DNA of 64,000 nt from Caenispirillum salinarum AK4 (GTDB taxonomy: Bacteria; Pseudomonadota; Alphaproteobacteria; Rhodospirillales; Rhodospirillaceae): assembly GCF_000315795.1 (NCBI RefSeq), contig NZ_ANHY01000020.1:1-64000 (forward strand), given 5' to 3'. Position 1 is the first letter of the stretch. Each line of letters opens with the position of its first letter. The notes under the pieces were generated by a model. The model did no database searches, had not been told where the DNA came from, and was given only the letters and a program-made list of their open reading frames with translations. This document shows positions 25,106 through 33,746 of this stretch, in pieces. A program made the position numbers and the translations under genes.

Positions 25106-25594
25106 TCAGCCCCGGATGTGGAGGACGCAGACCAGCGTGAACAGCCGGCGCGAGGTGTCGACGTCCATCTCCACCTCCGCATCCAGGCGCTCGCGCAGAA
25201 GCTCCGCGCCCTCGTTGTGCAGGCCGCGGCGGCCCATGTCGATGGCCTCGATCTGCGAGGGAGAGGCCGTCTTGATGGCACCGTAGTAGCTTTCGCAGAC
25301 CATGAAGTAGTCCTTCACGATGGCCCGGAACGGCGACAACGGCAGGGTGATCTTTTTCAGGTCGTTGTCGTCCTTGTCGCGGACGTCGACGATCAGGCGA
25401 TTTTCCGCCAGCGACAGGTGCAGGATGTAGGGGCCGGTGATGCTGTCATCCCGGATGTGGAAGGTGTTCTCTTCCAGCAGGTCGTAGATGGCGACGGCGC
25501 GCTCGTGCTCCACCTCGGGCTTGCGGCGCACGAGCGTCCTTTCGTCCAGCTTGACGTCGGCGATCACCTCTGTCTTCGGCGGAGCGGCGTTCAT
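25106..25594 (-). CDS. UPF0262 family protein
   Basis: A 162-residue conserved protein of unknown role, typical of alphaproteobacteria and found after hisD. It has the signature EHERAVAIYDLLEENTFHI and SPFRAIVKDYFMVCESYY segments. No enzyme motif is visible and no signal or membrane helix is present. ATG at 25594 has GGGGAAGG upstream. It is 32 bases downstream of hisD and 13 bases upstream of the phosphatase gene, so co-transcribed. Confidence 0.85.
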   Translation of the reverse strand: MNAAPPKTEVIADVKLDERTLVRRKPEVEHERAVAIYDLLEENTFHIRDDSITGPYILHLSLAENRLIVDVRDKDDNDLKKITLPLSPFRAIVKDYFMVCESYYGAIKTASPSQIEAIDMGRRGLHNEGAELLRERLDAEVEMDVDTSRRLFTLVCVLHIRG

Positions 25595-25626
25595 CACCTT
25601 CCCCTTTCTCCGTCCCTCGTCCCGTC

Positions 25627-26934
25627 TCAGCCCTGGCCGCGCGGCACGTTCATGCGCAGCGCCACGGAAAGCCCGTGGGCGCCCAGGCCCTCGACCTCCG
25701 CCAGCTTCACCGCCGCCGGACCGATGGCCGCCAGCGCGTCGGGCGTGCAGCCCAGCAGCGAGGTGCGCTTCATGAAGTCGATCACCCCCAGGCCCGAGGA
25801 AAATCGCGCCGAGCGCGCCGTGGGCAGCACATGGTTCGGCCCGCCGACGTAATCGCCCACCGCTTCCGGCGTGTAGCGCCCCAGGAAGATGGCACCGGCA
25901 TTGGTGATACGCTCCGCCAGCGCGTCGGGATCGGCAACGGCCAGTTCCAGGTGCTCGGGCGCCACGCGGTCGATGAGCGGCACGGCATCGTCGATGCTGT
26001 CCACCACGATCAGCGCGCCGTGGTCGTTCCAGCTCTGCCGCGCGATCTCGGCGCGGGCGAGCGTCTGCAGATGGCCTTCCACGGCTTCGCCCACCGCACG
26101 CGCGAAATCGGCGCTGTCGGTAATCAGGATGGACTGGGACGCCGTGTCGTGCTCGGCCTGGCTGAGCAGGTCGGCGGCGATCCAGGCCGGGTCGTTGTCG
26201 GCATCGGCCACCACCAGGATTTCCGACGGACCGGCGATGCTGTCGATGCCCACCGTTCCGAAGACCTGGCGCTTGGCGGCGGCGACGAAGGCATTGCCGG
26301 GGCCGACGATCTTGTCCACCGGGGCAATGGTCTGGGTGCCGTAGGCCATGGCGGCCACCGCCTGGGCACCGCCGATGCGGTAGATCTCATCGGCCCCGCC
26401 CACCTTGGCGGCGGCGAGCACCAGCGGGTTGAGCACCCCGTTCGGCGCCGGCACGCACATGACAAGGCGCTCCACCCCCGCCACCTTGGCCGGGATGACG
26501 TTCATCAGCACCGACGACGGATAGGCGGCTGTGCCGCCGGGGACATACAGGCCCGCCGCCTGCACGGCGCGCCAGCGGCTGCCCAGGCGCACACCGGCGT
26601 CGTCGGTGTAGTCGTAACCCTCCGGCACCTGGCGGCCGTGGTACTCGCGGATGCGTTCGGCCGCCAGTTCCAGCGCCTCCAGCAGTTCCGTCTCGGTCTG
26701 CTCGTAGGCGGCCTGGATGTCGGCGGCCGGGATGCGCATGGTCTGCGGCGTCAGGTCCAGCTTGTCGAAGCGGCAGGTGTATTCGATGACAGCGTCGTCA
26801 CCGCGCGCGCGCACGTCGCGCAGGATGTCGGCCACGATGGTGTTGACGTCCTCGCTGGTCTCGCGCTTGTCGTTGATCAGCGCGTCCAGGGCTTCGGCGA
26901 AACCGGCCTGGCCGGCGAACAGTTCAACGGGCAT
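25627..26934 (-). CDS. hisD: histidinol dehydrogenase
   Basis: A 435-residue HisD, normal length. Family motifs include [20 protein letters not shown] (substrate pocket), [10 protein letters not shown] near the middle, [12 protein letters not shown] with the zinc-binding region, and [13 protein letters not shown] with the catalytic Glu-His. It carries out the last two oxidations of histidine synthesis. The start overlaps the hisG stop by 11 bases. Histidine operon genes other than hisG are not in the window. Confidence 0.95.
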   Translation of the reverse strand: MPVELFAGQAGFAEALDALINDKRETSEDVNTIVADILRDVRARGDDAVIEYTCRFDKLDLTPQTMRIPAADIQAAYEQTETELLEALELAAERIREYHGRQVPEGYDYTDDAGVRLGSRWRAVQAAGLYVPGGTAAYPSSVLMNVIPAKVAGVERLVMCVPAPNGVLNPLVLAAAKVGGADEIYRIGGAQAVAAMAYGTQTIAPVDKIVGPGNAFVAAAKRQVFGTVGIDSIAGPSEILVVADADNDPAWIAADLLSQAEHDTASQSILITDSADFARAVGEAVEGHLQTLARAEIARQSWNDHGALIVVDSIDDAVPLIDRVAPEHLELAVADPDALAERITNAGAIFLGRYTPEAVGDYVGGPNHVLPTARSARFSSGLGVIDFMKRTSLLGCTPDALAAIGPAAVKLAEVEGLGAHGLSVALRMNVPRGQG

Positions 26935-27583
26935 TGACGGCCTCTCGGAAGGAATCGATCCAGCCGCCCAGTTCCTCGGGGCGGGTCTTCAGCGCCGTAC
27001 GGTTGACCACCAGGCGCGAGGTGATGTCGACGATGTGCTCGATCTCCACCAGGCCGTTGGCCTTGAGCGTGGAGCCGGTGGAGACCAGGTCGACGATGCG
27101 CCGGCACAGGCCCAGCGCCGGCGCCAGTTCCATGGCCCCGTTCAGCTTGATGCACTCGGCCTGCACGCCGCGCCGCGCGAAGTGCCGGCGGGTCACCTCG
27201 GGATACTTGGTGGCGACACGGACGTGGCTCCAGCGGGCGGGATCATCCTCCCCCTCCATCTCCACGGGCTCGGCGACGGCCAGGCGGCAGTGGCCGATGT
27301 TCAGGTCCAGCGGCGCGTAGATTTCGGAATAGCCGAACTCCATCAGCACGTCGTTGCCGGCCACGCCCAGATGCGCCGCGCCGAAGGCCACGAAGGTGGC
27401 CACGTCGAACGATCGCACCCGCACGATGTCGATGTGCGGATGGTTTGTGGAAAAGCGGAGCGCACGGCTCTTGGGGTCGTCGAAGGCGGGCTCGGGCTCG
27501 ATGCCCACGGCCCGCACCAGCGGCATGCATTCGTCCAGGATGCGCCCCTTGGGGAGCGCGATCACCAGCTTTTCAGGAGCCAT
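26924..27583 (-). CDS. hisG: ATP phosphoribosyltransferase, short form
   Basis: A 219-residue HisG. It has [12 protein letters not shown] at the N-terminus, the periplasmic-binding-like fold, and the PRPP loop [12 protein letters not shown] near residue 165. It catalyses the first step of histidine synthesis. The length is that of short-form HisG, which lacks the C-terminal regulatory domain and normally needs HisZ; no hisZ is in this window. The ATG at 27583 is chosen for fit with HisG N-termini; another ATG lies 11 codons upstream. Confidence 0.92.
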   Translation of the reverse strand: MAPEKLVIALPKGRILDECMPLVRAVGIEPEPAFDDPKSRALRFSTNHPHIDIVRVRSFDVATFVAFGAAHLGVAGNDVLMEFGYSEIYAPLDLNIGHCRLAVAEPVEMEGEDDPARWSHVRVATKYPEVTRRHFARRGVQAECIKLNGAMELAPALGLCRRIVDLVSTGSTLKANGLVEIEHIVDITSRLVVNRTALKTRPEELGGWIDSFREAVNAR

Positions 27584-27690
27584 GGATGACGTCTTCTCGG
27601 CGGTGTTCGGCATGATGGCGGCGATGTTTACACGTTTCCCCGCCGCCGAACCACCCCGATCATGCGACGGATCAGGCTGCTGGCCGCCGA

Positions 27691-27963
27691 TCACATGCGC
27701 GCCAGCGTCATGATGCCGAAAAAGCCGATGCCCAAAACGGCCAGCATGAGCGCCAGCCAGAGCAGACCCTTCGACACCATGTCGACGACACCCCCGCCGC
27801 CACCGCTCTGCTGCGCCAGGGCGTCGGACAGCTCCTGCATGCGCTTGCGCATGTGCGGTTCCTGCGCCTTGCGCTTTTCCGGCGGCAGCGACTCGTACAT
27901 TCTTTTCAAACGGCGGAATTCCGTCAGGTTTTCCGCGCGCGAACGTGACCTGGGATCGGCCAT
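27691..27963 (-). CDS. small C-terminally anchored membrane protein
   Basis: A 90-residue protein. The first 50 residues are highly charged and helical ([20 protein letters not shown]); a GGGGG linker leads to one transmembrane helix of about residues 64-86 ([20 protein letters not shown]). It is like other small tail-anchored proteins whose cytoplasmic part recruits a partner. ATG at 27963 has GGGAGGGGG upstream. It stands 103 bases after the riboswitch-linked gene and 107 before hisG. Function is unknown. Confidence 0.65.
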   Translation of the reverse strand: MADPRSRSRAENLTEFRRLKRMYESLPPEKRKAQEPHMRKRMQELSDALAQQSGGGGGVVDMVSKGLLWLALMLAVLGIGFFGIMTLARM

Positions 27964-28065
27964 GGTCCCCCTCCCGCCGACCTATACCTGCGGTAGAGGA
28001 TAGCAGCCGCAACGCATCCCCGCAAAGAAATTGACGCAACGACTACAGGGGCATGGTGGATTTTT

Positions 28066-28374
28066 CTACTCCGCCGCCTGAAGAGGGGCACGCACCGGCG
28101 GAGCATCCAGCCGGGCCGACAGGCGGTAGGCGGCAAGCTGCCGGGCCTCCCGCAGCCGGCCGCCGGGCAGAACGGCTTCCAGATGCACCAGCCCGCCACG
28201 GCCGCGGACGGCGCCTTCGGCGACCCGATACAGGTGGGTGAAGACGCCGCCGCGCCGGTGGACGACGGCATAGACCCCCTCCCCCGCCGGCGTGGTGCCG
28301 AGCCAGGCGACGTCGTCGTGGGGCCCGACGACGAGGGCGGCGTCGATGTTGGACTGAATGCTGCGCGAGCACAT
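28066..28374 (-). CDS. uncharacterised 102-residue protein downstream of a riboswitch-like leader
   Basis: A 102-residue soluble protein opening MCSRSIQSNIDAALVVGPHD, then WLGTTPAGEGVYAVVHRRGG and a C-terminal Arg/Ala-rich half. No known family was recognised. The ATG directly follows a U-run; the ribosome binding site GGAGG lies in the 3' arm of a terminator hairpin, so the leader could control both transcription and translation. The leader at 28375-28554 looks like a SAM-I-clan riboswitch. If so the protein would be expressed under methionine- or SAM-poor conditions, but nothing in its sequence ties it to that chemistry. Confidence 0.7.
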   Translation of the reverse strand: MCSRSIQSNIDAALVVGPHDDVAWLGTTPAGEGVYAVVHRRGGVFTHLYRVAEGAVRGRGGLVHLEAVLPGGRLREARQLAAYRLSARLDAPPVRAPLQAAE

Positions 28375-28375
28375 G

Positions 28376-28404
28376 AAAAAGCCTCCTCGGTCTGGCGAGA
28401 AGGC
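28376..28404 (-). terminator. terminator overlapping the ribosome binding site of the 102-residue gene
   Basis: On the complement, GCCTTCTCG (28404-28396) pairs with CGAGGAGGC (28389-28381), nine pairs with one G-U, loop CCAGAC, followed by five U and then C-ATG. The 3' arm holds GGAGG. It is therefore both an intrinsic terminator and a sequestering hairpin. Confidence 0.8.
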
Positions 28405-28470
28405 TGACGCGTCGGCTTGGCGGCTGTGTCCGGTGGACCGGGTGTGTCCCGTTTGGTTGCCGGTTCGGCC

Positions 28471-28554
28471 GCATCCTCCCTCCGTCACCGAAGGAAGCAC
28501 CACCTTGCCCGGGCAGGCAGGTTGGCGATGGGCGTCAGCCCACTCTCTTGATGC
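28471..28554 (-). promoter_or_regulatory. SAM-I-clan-like riboswitch aptamer (compact variant)
   Basis: On the complement: P1 GCATC (28554-28550) pairs with GATGC (28475-28471). After P1 comes AAGAGAG, matching the post-P1 AAGAGA of SAM-I. A short hairpin TGGGC-TGAC-GCCCA replaces P2; it lacks the kink-turn insertion. Then GCCAACC and CCTGCC-loop-GGCAAGG form P3 with the AAGGTGGTGC strand (compare AAGGTGCTA in SAM-I), and CTTCCTTCG-GTGA-CGGAGGGAG is a 9-pair GNRA-capped P4. The order and joining strands match the SAM-I/SAM-IV clan. The variant has not been compared with a covariance model. Confidence 0.6.
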
Positions 28555-28562
28555 TGAGAAGA

Positions 28563-28591
28563 CGTGTACCGGGATTCGCAGCCGCTGGCAA
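28563..28591 (-). promoter_or_regulatory. promoter for the riboswitch leader
   Basis: On the complement, TTGCCA (28591-28586), a 17-base spacer, and TACACG (28568-28563). The predicted start near 28556 would place the aptamer P1 at the very 5' end of the RNA, which supports the promoter and the riboswitch together. Confidence 0.5.
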
Positions 28592-28679
28592 GGGGCAAGG
28601 TGCGAGAGCGTCTTGCGGCGCCCCCGCACGTGGTCTGGCAGCGGACTCGGGACCCACGAGCGCCGGCAGCCGGCCGCCC

Positions 28680-29972
28680 CTACCGCTCGCCGCGCAGGCG
28701 CTCGATGTGGGCGCCGCAGTTGCCCAGTTTCTGCTCCAGGCACTCGTAGCCGCGGTCCAGGTGATAGATGCGGTTGACGATGGTCTCCCCTTCCGCCGCG
28801 AGACCCGCGAGAACCATGGAGACCGAGGCGCGAAGGTCGGTCGCCATGACCGGCGCGCCCGACAGGCGCGGCATGCCGCGCACGATGGCCGAAGCGCCGT
28901 GGACCGTGATCCGCGCCCCCATGCGGGTCAGCTCCGGCACGTGCATGAAGCGGTTTTCGAAGATGGTCTCGGTCAGCATGGAGGCACCCGACGCCGTCGC
29001 CATGAGCGCCATGAACTGGGCCTGCATGTCGGTGGGAAAGCCGGGATAGGGTTCGGTCATCACGTCGACGCCGCGGATGTCGGCACCGTCGGCCCGCACG
29101 CGCATGCCGCGTTCGGTCTCGGTGATCTCCACCCCCGCCTCCGTCAGCGTCTTGACGACGGCGTCCATGATGCCCTTGCGCGTCCCGGTCAACTCCACAT
29201 CGCCGCGGGTGATGGCGGCGGCGACGGCATAGGTGCCGGTCTCGATGCGGTCGGGAATGACGCTGTAGTCGGCGCCGTGCAGGCTGGTCACGCCCTTGAC
29301 GTGCAGGGTGGACGAGCCGATGCCCTCGATCTTTGCGCCCATGGCGTTCAGGCAGTGGGCAAGGTCGCAGACCTCGGGCTCCTGCGCGGCGTTGGCGATG
29401 ACCGTGTCGCCGTCGGCCAGGGCCGCGGCCATCAAGGCGTTCTCGGTGCCGCCGACAGTGACCTGCGGGAACAGGATGTGGCCGCCCTTCAGGCGGCCCT
29501 TCACGGTGGCGGTGATGTAGCCTTCCGTCAGCTCGATGGTGGCGCCGAGCGCCTCCAGCGCCTTCAGGTGCAGGTCGACCGGCCGGGTGCCGATGGCGCA
29601 ACCGCCCGGCAGCGACACCCGCGCCTCCCCGAAGCGCGCGACCAGCGGACCCAGCACCAGCACGCTCGCGCGCATGCGGCGGACCAGGTCATAAGGCGCG
29701 GTGGTGGAGGTGACCTCGGGCGTCGACATGGCGAGCACCCGGCCATGGGCGCCACCGGCGCCGGCCTCGCCGTTCATCTCCATGCGCACGCCGTGCTGAG
29801 ACAGCAGGTTCGCCATGGTGGTGATGTCGGCCAGGTGCGGCAGGTTCGACAGCGTCAGCGTTTCCCCGGTCAGCAGCGCGGCGGGCATGAGCGCCAGCGC
29901 CGCGTTCTTGGCGCCTCCGATGGGAATGGAGCCCCGCAGGGGCGTGCCGCCGACGATGCGAATACGGTCCAT
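28680..29972 (-). CDS. murA: UDP-N-acetylglucosamine 1-carboxyvinyltransferase
   Basis: A 430-residue MurA, the first committed step of peptidoglycan synthesis (PEP transfer to UDP-GlcNAc). It opens [20 protein letters not shown] with the conserved Lys-Asn; the [15 protein letters not shown] segment near residue 115-120 holds the catalytic Cys, so it should be fosfomycin-sensitive; the C-terminal [19 protein letters not shown] is typical. The ATG at 29972 gives the canonical MDRIRI start; a slightly longer frame exists upstream. The stop is about 90 bases upstream of the riboswitch promoter. Confidence 0.95.
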   Translation of the reverse strand: MDRIRIVGGTPLRGSIPIGGAKNAALALMPAALLTGETLTLSNLPHLADITTMANLLSQHGVRMEMNGEAGAGGAHGRVLAMSTPEVTSTTAPYDLVRRMRASVLVLGPLVARFGEARVSLPGGCAIGTRPVDLHLKALEALGATIELTEGYITATVKGRLKGGHILFPQVTVGGTENALMAAALADGDTVIANAAQEPEVCDLAHCLNAMGAKIEGIGSSTLHVKGVTSLHGADYSVIPDRIETGTYAVAAAITRGDVELTGTRKGIMDAVVKTLTEAGVEITETERGMRVRADGADIRGVDVMTEPYPGFPTDMQAQFMALMATASGASMLTETIFENRFMHVPELTRMGARITVHGASAIVRGMPRLSGAPVMATDLRASVSMVLAGLAAEGETIVNRIYHLDRGYECLEQKLGNCGAHIERLRGER

Positions 29973-30118
29973 GGTGGGAATGCTCTCTATGTACATGCTC
30001 TTGATCTTGGTGGGCGCATCAAGCGATACGCCGAACGCACGGCGGCACCGGGGCGAAACCGGCACCCTTTCGGGAAAATCTGGCGGCGGCCCCGTGGCAG
30101 GGGCCGCCGATGGCGATC

Positions 30119-30310
30119 TTATTGCTCGCGGCCGGAGCCGGAGGTGTCGTCGTCGGCCTTTTTATCAGTGTCCGAGCGGGCGCGCATCTGCTGCTTGCGC
30201 TTCTGCAGGTTGGCGCGCAGGGCTTCGGCCTGACGGCTCAGCCGGTCCTCGAGCCGATCCTGGCCCTTGTTGGAGAGGCGCGGATTGGACTTCTCGCGGT
30301 TCTTGATCAC
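30119..30310 (-). CDS. small basic conserved protein near murA
   Basis: A 63-residue Arg/Lys-rich protein starting at GTG 30310. Its core [20 protein letters not shown] matches the short proteins often found beside murA in alphaproteobacteria. The tail is acidic ([15 protein letters not shown]). Function unknown; the length, basicity and helix suggest binding to nucleic acid or protein. Ribosome binding site is weak, so the start is uncertain; a longer frame upstream to 30409 exists but lacks conservation style. Confidence 0.55.
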   Translation of the reverse strand: MIKNREKSNPRLSNKGQDRLEDRLSRQAEALRANLQKRKQQMRARSDTDKKADDDTSGSGREQ

Positions 30311-30537
30311 GGTGGGGGTCCGTTTAGACGGGTTGTCGATGTCTGGATAAAGTGGCGCATCCTGGCGCCTGGACGGCCCTCCGTCAAGCCCGCGCGCAGG
30401 TCCCCGCAAGCCATGGCCGCGCCTGGAAAATTTCTTGAAAAAGGTGCTTGCAACGCCGGAACTCGGCGGCTATAAAGCGCGCCTCGGCACGACGGACGGC
30501 ATCGCCGCCCAGTCATCCGGGACGAACAAGACGGTAC

Positions 30538-30612
<75 letters not shown>

Positions 30613-30622
30613 TCTTTCAGAG

Positions 30623-30656
30623 CCTCGCAACCCACCGGGTTGGCGAGGTTTTTTTG
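30623..30656 (+). terminator. Rho-independent terminator after tRNA-Thr
   Basis: CCTCGCAACCC, loop ACC, GGGTT-G-GCGAGG: an 11-pair stem with one bulge, followed by TTTTTTT. Confidence 0.9.
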
Positions 30657-30839
30657 TGGTTGTTTCTCCGGTCCTGGCGCGGGACTTTCGCACTCTGCAT
30701 CCCGGCTTGCGACGCAGATCGCCGATGACGCCCGACATGCGCCGGAAAGCTTCTGCGTCGTGGCCGGCACGGGTCTTGCTGCTCGTCATGCCGTGTCAGC
30801 CGCCCGCCCCCACGACCCGCGACGCCGGAAAGCTCCTTC

Positions 30840-31595
30840 ATGCCCACCACAGTAGAGACACAGATCGCGAACCTGACCGCGGCCATGCTGGCCATGTCCG
30901 GCGAAATGCGCGAAATGATGCGGGAGACGGTCGCCGAAGCCGTCCGCACCGAGATCGACCGCCTCATCGACGAAGGCCGCCTGGCCGTCGTCGCGCCGCC
31001 CGCTGACGCGCAGGCCGCGCCGCCGGCGTCCGGCCATGACCCCGCGGGGCACATGGCGGACCTGCTGACGGGCAACTTCGATCTCATCAAGCTCAGTCTG
31101 GTGGAACTGGTCGAGCGGCTGGACCTGACGCGCGACTATGTCGCCGGCCTGACACCCGCCGACGGCCAGGAAGACCAGATCCAGACGACCACCGGCGAAT
31201 TGCGCGCCGTCATCAGCGCCACCGAGCAGGCGACGAACACGATCCTGGAGACGGCCGAGAGCATCCAGACCCTGCTGGACGACAACGCCGACCGCCTGGG
31301 CGTGGACCTCTACGAGGCCATGGGAGCCCACGTCATCGACCTGATGACCGCCTGCAGCTTCCAGGACATCACAGGCCAGCGCATCGCCGCCTCCATGCAC
31401 ACGCTGCTTCACCTGGACGTGGAGTTGCGCCGCCTGGTGGAGCTGTGGGACATCGAGGAAGGCCGTGCGACGGCGGAGATCATCCGCAACCATCCCGACG
31501 ACGCCCGCGCCGACAAGCACCTGCTGCACGGCCCGCAGCACGAGGGCGCCGGCATGTCGCAGGACGACATCGACGCCATGCTGCGGGGTTTCTGA
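30840..31595 (+). CDS. cheZ: chemotaxis protein phosphatase CheZ-like
   Basis: A 251-residue CheZ-family protein. Residues about 155-185 hold the family signature helix: MTACSFQDITGQRIAASMH with the active Gln-Asp. Long helices flank it, as in the CheZ four-helix bundle. The extreme C-terminus GMSQDDIDAMLRGF resembles the CheY-binding tail used by CheZ and FliM. It would dephosphorylate CheY-P. It is not next to other chemotaxis genes here; it follows a tRNA terminator and has its own transcription. Start ATG at 30840 has GGAAAG upstream. Confidence 0.8.
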   Translation: MPTTVETQIANLTAAMLAMSGEMREMMRETVAEAVRTEIDRLIDEGRLAVVAPPADAQAAPPASGHDPAGHMADLLTGNFDLIKLSLVELVERLDLTRDYVAGLTPADGQEDQIQTTTGELRAVISATEQATNTILETAESIQTLLDDNADRLGVDLYEAMGAHVIDLMTACSFQDITGQRIAASMHTLLHLDVELRRLVELWDIEEGRATAEIIRNHPDDARADKHLLHGPQHEGAGMSQDDIDAMLRGF

Positions 31596-31614
31596 CCCGG
31601 CCGGCCTCTCGCCC

Positions 31615-32277
31615 TCAGCCGCCGAAGCGGAAGCCGCCGCCGCCGAACCGGCTGGTGCCGGCGAAGCCGCCGCTGCGGCTGATCGTGGTGCGGGTCAGCA
31701 CCTTGGGCGCGCTTTTGGGCGTGCTTGCCAGCGCGCGCGCCTGGGTGCGGACCGTGCCGTCGCGGTCCACCATCAGCGTGCCGCCCGACAGCGTGCGGAA
31801 CGGCGAGGCATCGGCGGTTGTGCGGTAGAAGGGCTGGGTGTAGTAGCGGCCGCCACCCACCCGCAGGCCGCGCTTCTTGCGGTACCTGTCGCCGACCTCG
31901 TCAATGGCTTCGGCAGCCAGGCTGCCGACCACCCAGCCGGTGAAGAACGGCATCCAGTACCCGCCGCCCTGCTGCTGGTATTCGCAGGCGTTGAGGCCGA
32001 ACTCCTCCTCGCACAGGGCGCGCTCCTCATACCGGGGGGCGTTCTCCTCGTGCTCGGCCATGGCCTCCTGCAACATGGTGCGGCAGGCTTCCTCGTCGAA
32101 CAGGCCGCTTTCCACGCACTGGGGCACGCTGCGGAAGGCCTGGACCTCTGCCGTCGGCTCATCGCCGCAGGCCGACAGGGTGACCACCACCGACCCGGCG
32201 AGGCCGGCGCGGAGGACGGTGCCCGACCCGGCCATGCGGCGGAGGGTGAGCCTCTGGCTGCGCTTCTGCTTGGGCAT
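31615..32277 (-). CDS. DUF1190 (YgiB-like) lipoprotein
   Basis: A 220-residue protein with a basic N-terminus, a hydrophobic signal-like stretch and a lipobox-like LSAC-G at about residue 37-40. The body has PQCVESGLFDEEACRTMLQEA, ACEYQQQGGGYWMPFFTGWV, and a Gly/Arg-rich end (SRFGGGGFRFGG). This is the YgiB / DUF1190 pattern. It lies last in an operon with a DUF350 protein, K+ channel and ATP-grasp ligase, the same set as ygiB-ygiC and yjfLMC in enterobacteria. The ATG at 32277 has GGAGG. Role unknown, probably envelope. Confidence 0.8.
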   Translation of the reverse strand: MPKQKRSQRLTLRRMAGSGTVLRAGLAGSVVVTLSACGDEPTAEVQAFRSVPQCVESGLFDEEACRTMLQEAMAEHEENAPRYEERALCEEEFGLNACEYQQQGGGYWMPFFTGWVVGSLAAEAIDEVGDRYRKKRGLRVGGGRYYTQPFYRTTADASPFRTLSGGTLMVDRDGTVRTQARALASTPKSAPKVLTRTTISRSGGFAGTSRFGGGGFRFGG

Positions 32278-32291
32278 GGGGCGGGCCTCCG

Positions 32292-32687
32292 TCAATAGGT
32301 CATGGACGCGGCGTTGAGGATGCCGACGGACACCGACACGCCGGCCAGCTTCAGCGCCGGGGCCAGGGTACCGGCGACGATGCTTTCCGAGATATTCTTG
32401 TAGAAGAACGTGCGCACCACCACCCAGGTCAGAACCTGCACGACGCCCGCGATCACGCCCCAGATGGCGAAGTCCACCAGGCTGACAGAGTTCGCCAGCG
32501 CCGAGGCCAGCGGCAGGACGAAGCCGATGAGGGCGCCGATGTAGGCGGTGGCCGCCGCCACGTTGCCGCCCTTGATCAGTTCGGTCTCGCGGTGCGGCGT
32601 CACCGCCATGTAGACGGCCTGGAAGACGAACAGCAGCACGATGGCGGTCGCGAAGTACAGGGCGAAACTGGCAAGGGCTTCGAGCAT
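32292..32687 (-). CDS. DUF350 inner-membrane protein
   Basis: A 131-residue protein with four hydrophobic helices (residues about 6-28, 45-65, 72-92, 105-128). It has the conserved ELIKGGNVAAATAYIGALIG turn typical of DUF350 (YjfL-like). It follows the K+ channel gene by 51 bases and precedes the DUF1190 gene by 14. DUF350 repeats co-occur with GSP synthase-like ligases and YgiB. Function unknown. Confidence 0.85.
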   Translation of the reverse strand: MLEALASFALYFATAIVLLFVFQAVYMAVTPHRETELIKGGNVAAATAYIGALIGFVLPLASALANSVSLVDFAIWGVIAGVVQVLTWVVVRTFFYKNISESIVAGTLAPALKLAGVSVSVGILNAASMTY

Positions 32688-32738
32688 GGGCGGGTCCCCC
32701 TTTTCAGAGTGTCAACGCGCCGGCGGCGCGGTCGGCGG

Positions 32739-33746
32739 TCAAAGCATGTCGCCCGGCAGGCGGGCGCGAGCGATGTAGTGGATCAGGTCGCCCGGCGCGG
32801 CCTCGCCCGCCGCCTGCGGCAGCAGGGTGGGATGCGCCGCCCCCTTCTTCTGGTGGCCGATCATTACCGCTCCAGCCTCCTCCAGCCGGCGCTTGATGGC
32901 TTCCAGCCCCGCGCCCTCGCGCACCCGGACGGAGAACACCGCTGCGTCCTCCACGGTGGAGGACAGCAACGACAGCACGATGCCGGCACCCGGGTCCTGG
33001 GCCTCGCGCACCACCTGCTCCACCGCGTCGGAGATCAGGCAGCGGGCGCGCGGCACATGGGCGCGCAATAGGTCCGCCTGGGCCTCGTCGCGGAAGAAGG
33101 CGACGATGGCCACGTCCTCGTCGGCGGCTGAGGCGGCCAGCGCCGCGGACAGCGTCTCGTCGTCGGAATCTCCGTAGATCAGCACCGTCTTCGCGCCGTC
33201 CAGCCCGGCCCGGCGCAGGTCGGCGGTAAAGCTGCCCGTACCGGCGCGCACGAAGCGCACCCGCACGTCGGGGTTCTGCTCGACCTCGCGGGCGACCAGG
33301 ACGATCTCGGCATCGGGCCGGCCGGCCAGAAGCTCGTCGATCATCCGCAGCGTGCGCGCGGGGTGATAGCCGACGATGATGGTGTGGCCGGTCAGGCTGG
33401 AGAAGTCGGCGAGGCCGTTCATGCGGCGCCTCCAGAATGCGGAAAGGGAGTTGATGGCCTTGGCGATCACCGCCGTGAAAATGGCGATGCCACCCGTGTA
33501 GCCGAAGAACGACACGATCATGCGGCCGGCATCGGTCACCGGAGAAATGTCGCCGTAGCCCACCGTCGTGCTGGTGGTCCACCACCAGTAGATGTAGGTG
33601 ACCGGCGCCAGCATATCGGTCTCGCCCGCCCAGGCCAGCAGCAGCCACAGCACCCCTGCGTGGGCCAGGGTGGCGGCGATGAGCACCGGCCAGGTGACCT
33701 CCGTCAGCTGGCGGTAGAGGACGCGAAGCAGCAGGCGGACGCTCAT
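32739..33746 (-). CDS. two-transmembrane potassium channel with RCK (TrkA-N) domain
   Basis: A 335-residue channel. Residues about 20-40 are TM1; the selectivity filter TTVGYGD is at 60-66; TM2 is about 75-97. Residues 118-240 form an RCK domain starting GHTIIVGYHPARTL, though the usual G-x-G-x-x-G is altered to G-Y-H-P, so NAD binding is doubtful. A TrkA-C-like region ends the protein. The start overlaps the ligase stop (ATGA), so channel and ligase are coupled. It likely conducts K+ in response to a cytoplasmic ligand. Confidence 0.9.
   Translation of the reverse strand: MSVRLLLRVLYRQLTEVTWPVLIAATLAHAGVLWLLLAWAGETDMLAPVTYIYWWWTTSTTVGYGDISPVTDAGRMIVSFFGYTGGIAIFTAVIAKAINSLSAFWRRRMNGLADFSSLTGHTIIVGYHPARTLRMIDELLAGRPDAEIVLVAREVEQNPDVRVRFVRAGTGSFTADLRRAGLDGAKTVLIYGDSDDETLSAALAASAADEDVAIVAFFRDEAQADLLRAHVPRARCLISDAVEQVVREAQDPGAGIVLSLLSSTVEDAAVFSVRVREGAGLEAIKRRLEEAGAVMIGHQKKGAAHPTLLPQAAGEAAPGDLIHYIARARLPGDML

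Noticed and set aside
28471..28554. SAM-II, SAH or cobalamin riboswitch
   Set aside because: No SAM-II pseudoknot, SAH core or B12 box was seen; the joining strands fit the SAM-I clan better.
28066..29601. Single large leftward gene joining the 102-residue frame with the murA region
   Set aside because: The frame crosses a promoter, aptamer and terminator and is out of frame with murA; only the last 102 codons have a ribosome binding site.
32739..33746. Classic TrkA-type NAD-binding RCK
   Set aside because: The glycine motif is altered, so NAD binding was not claimed.
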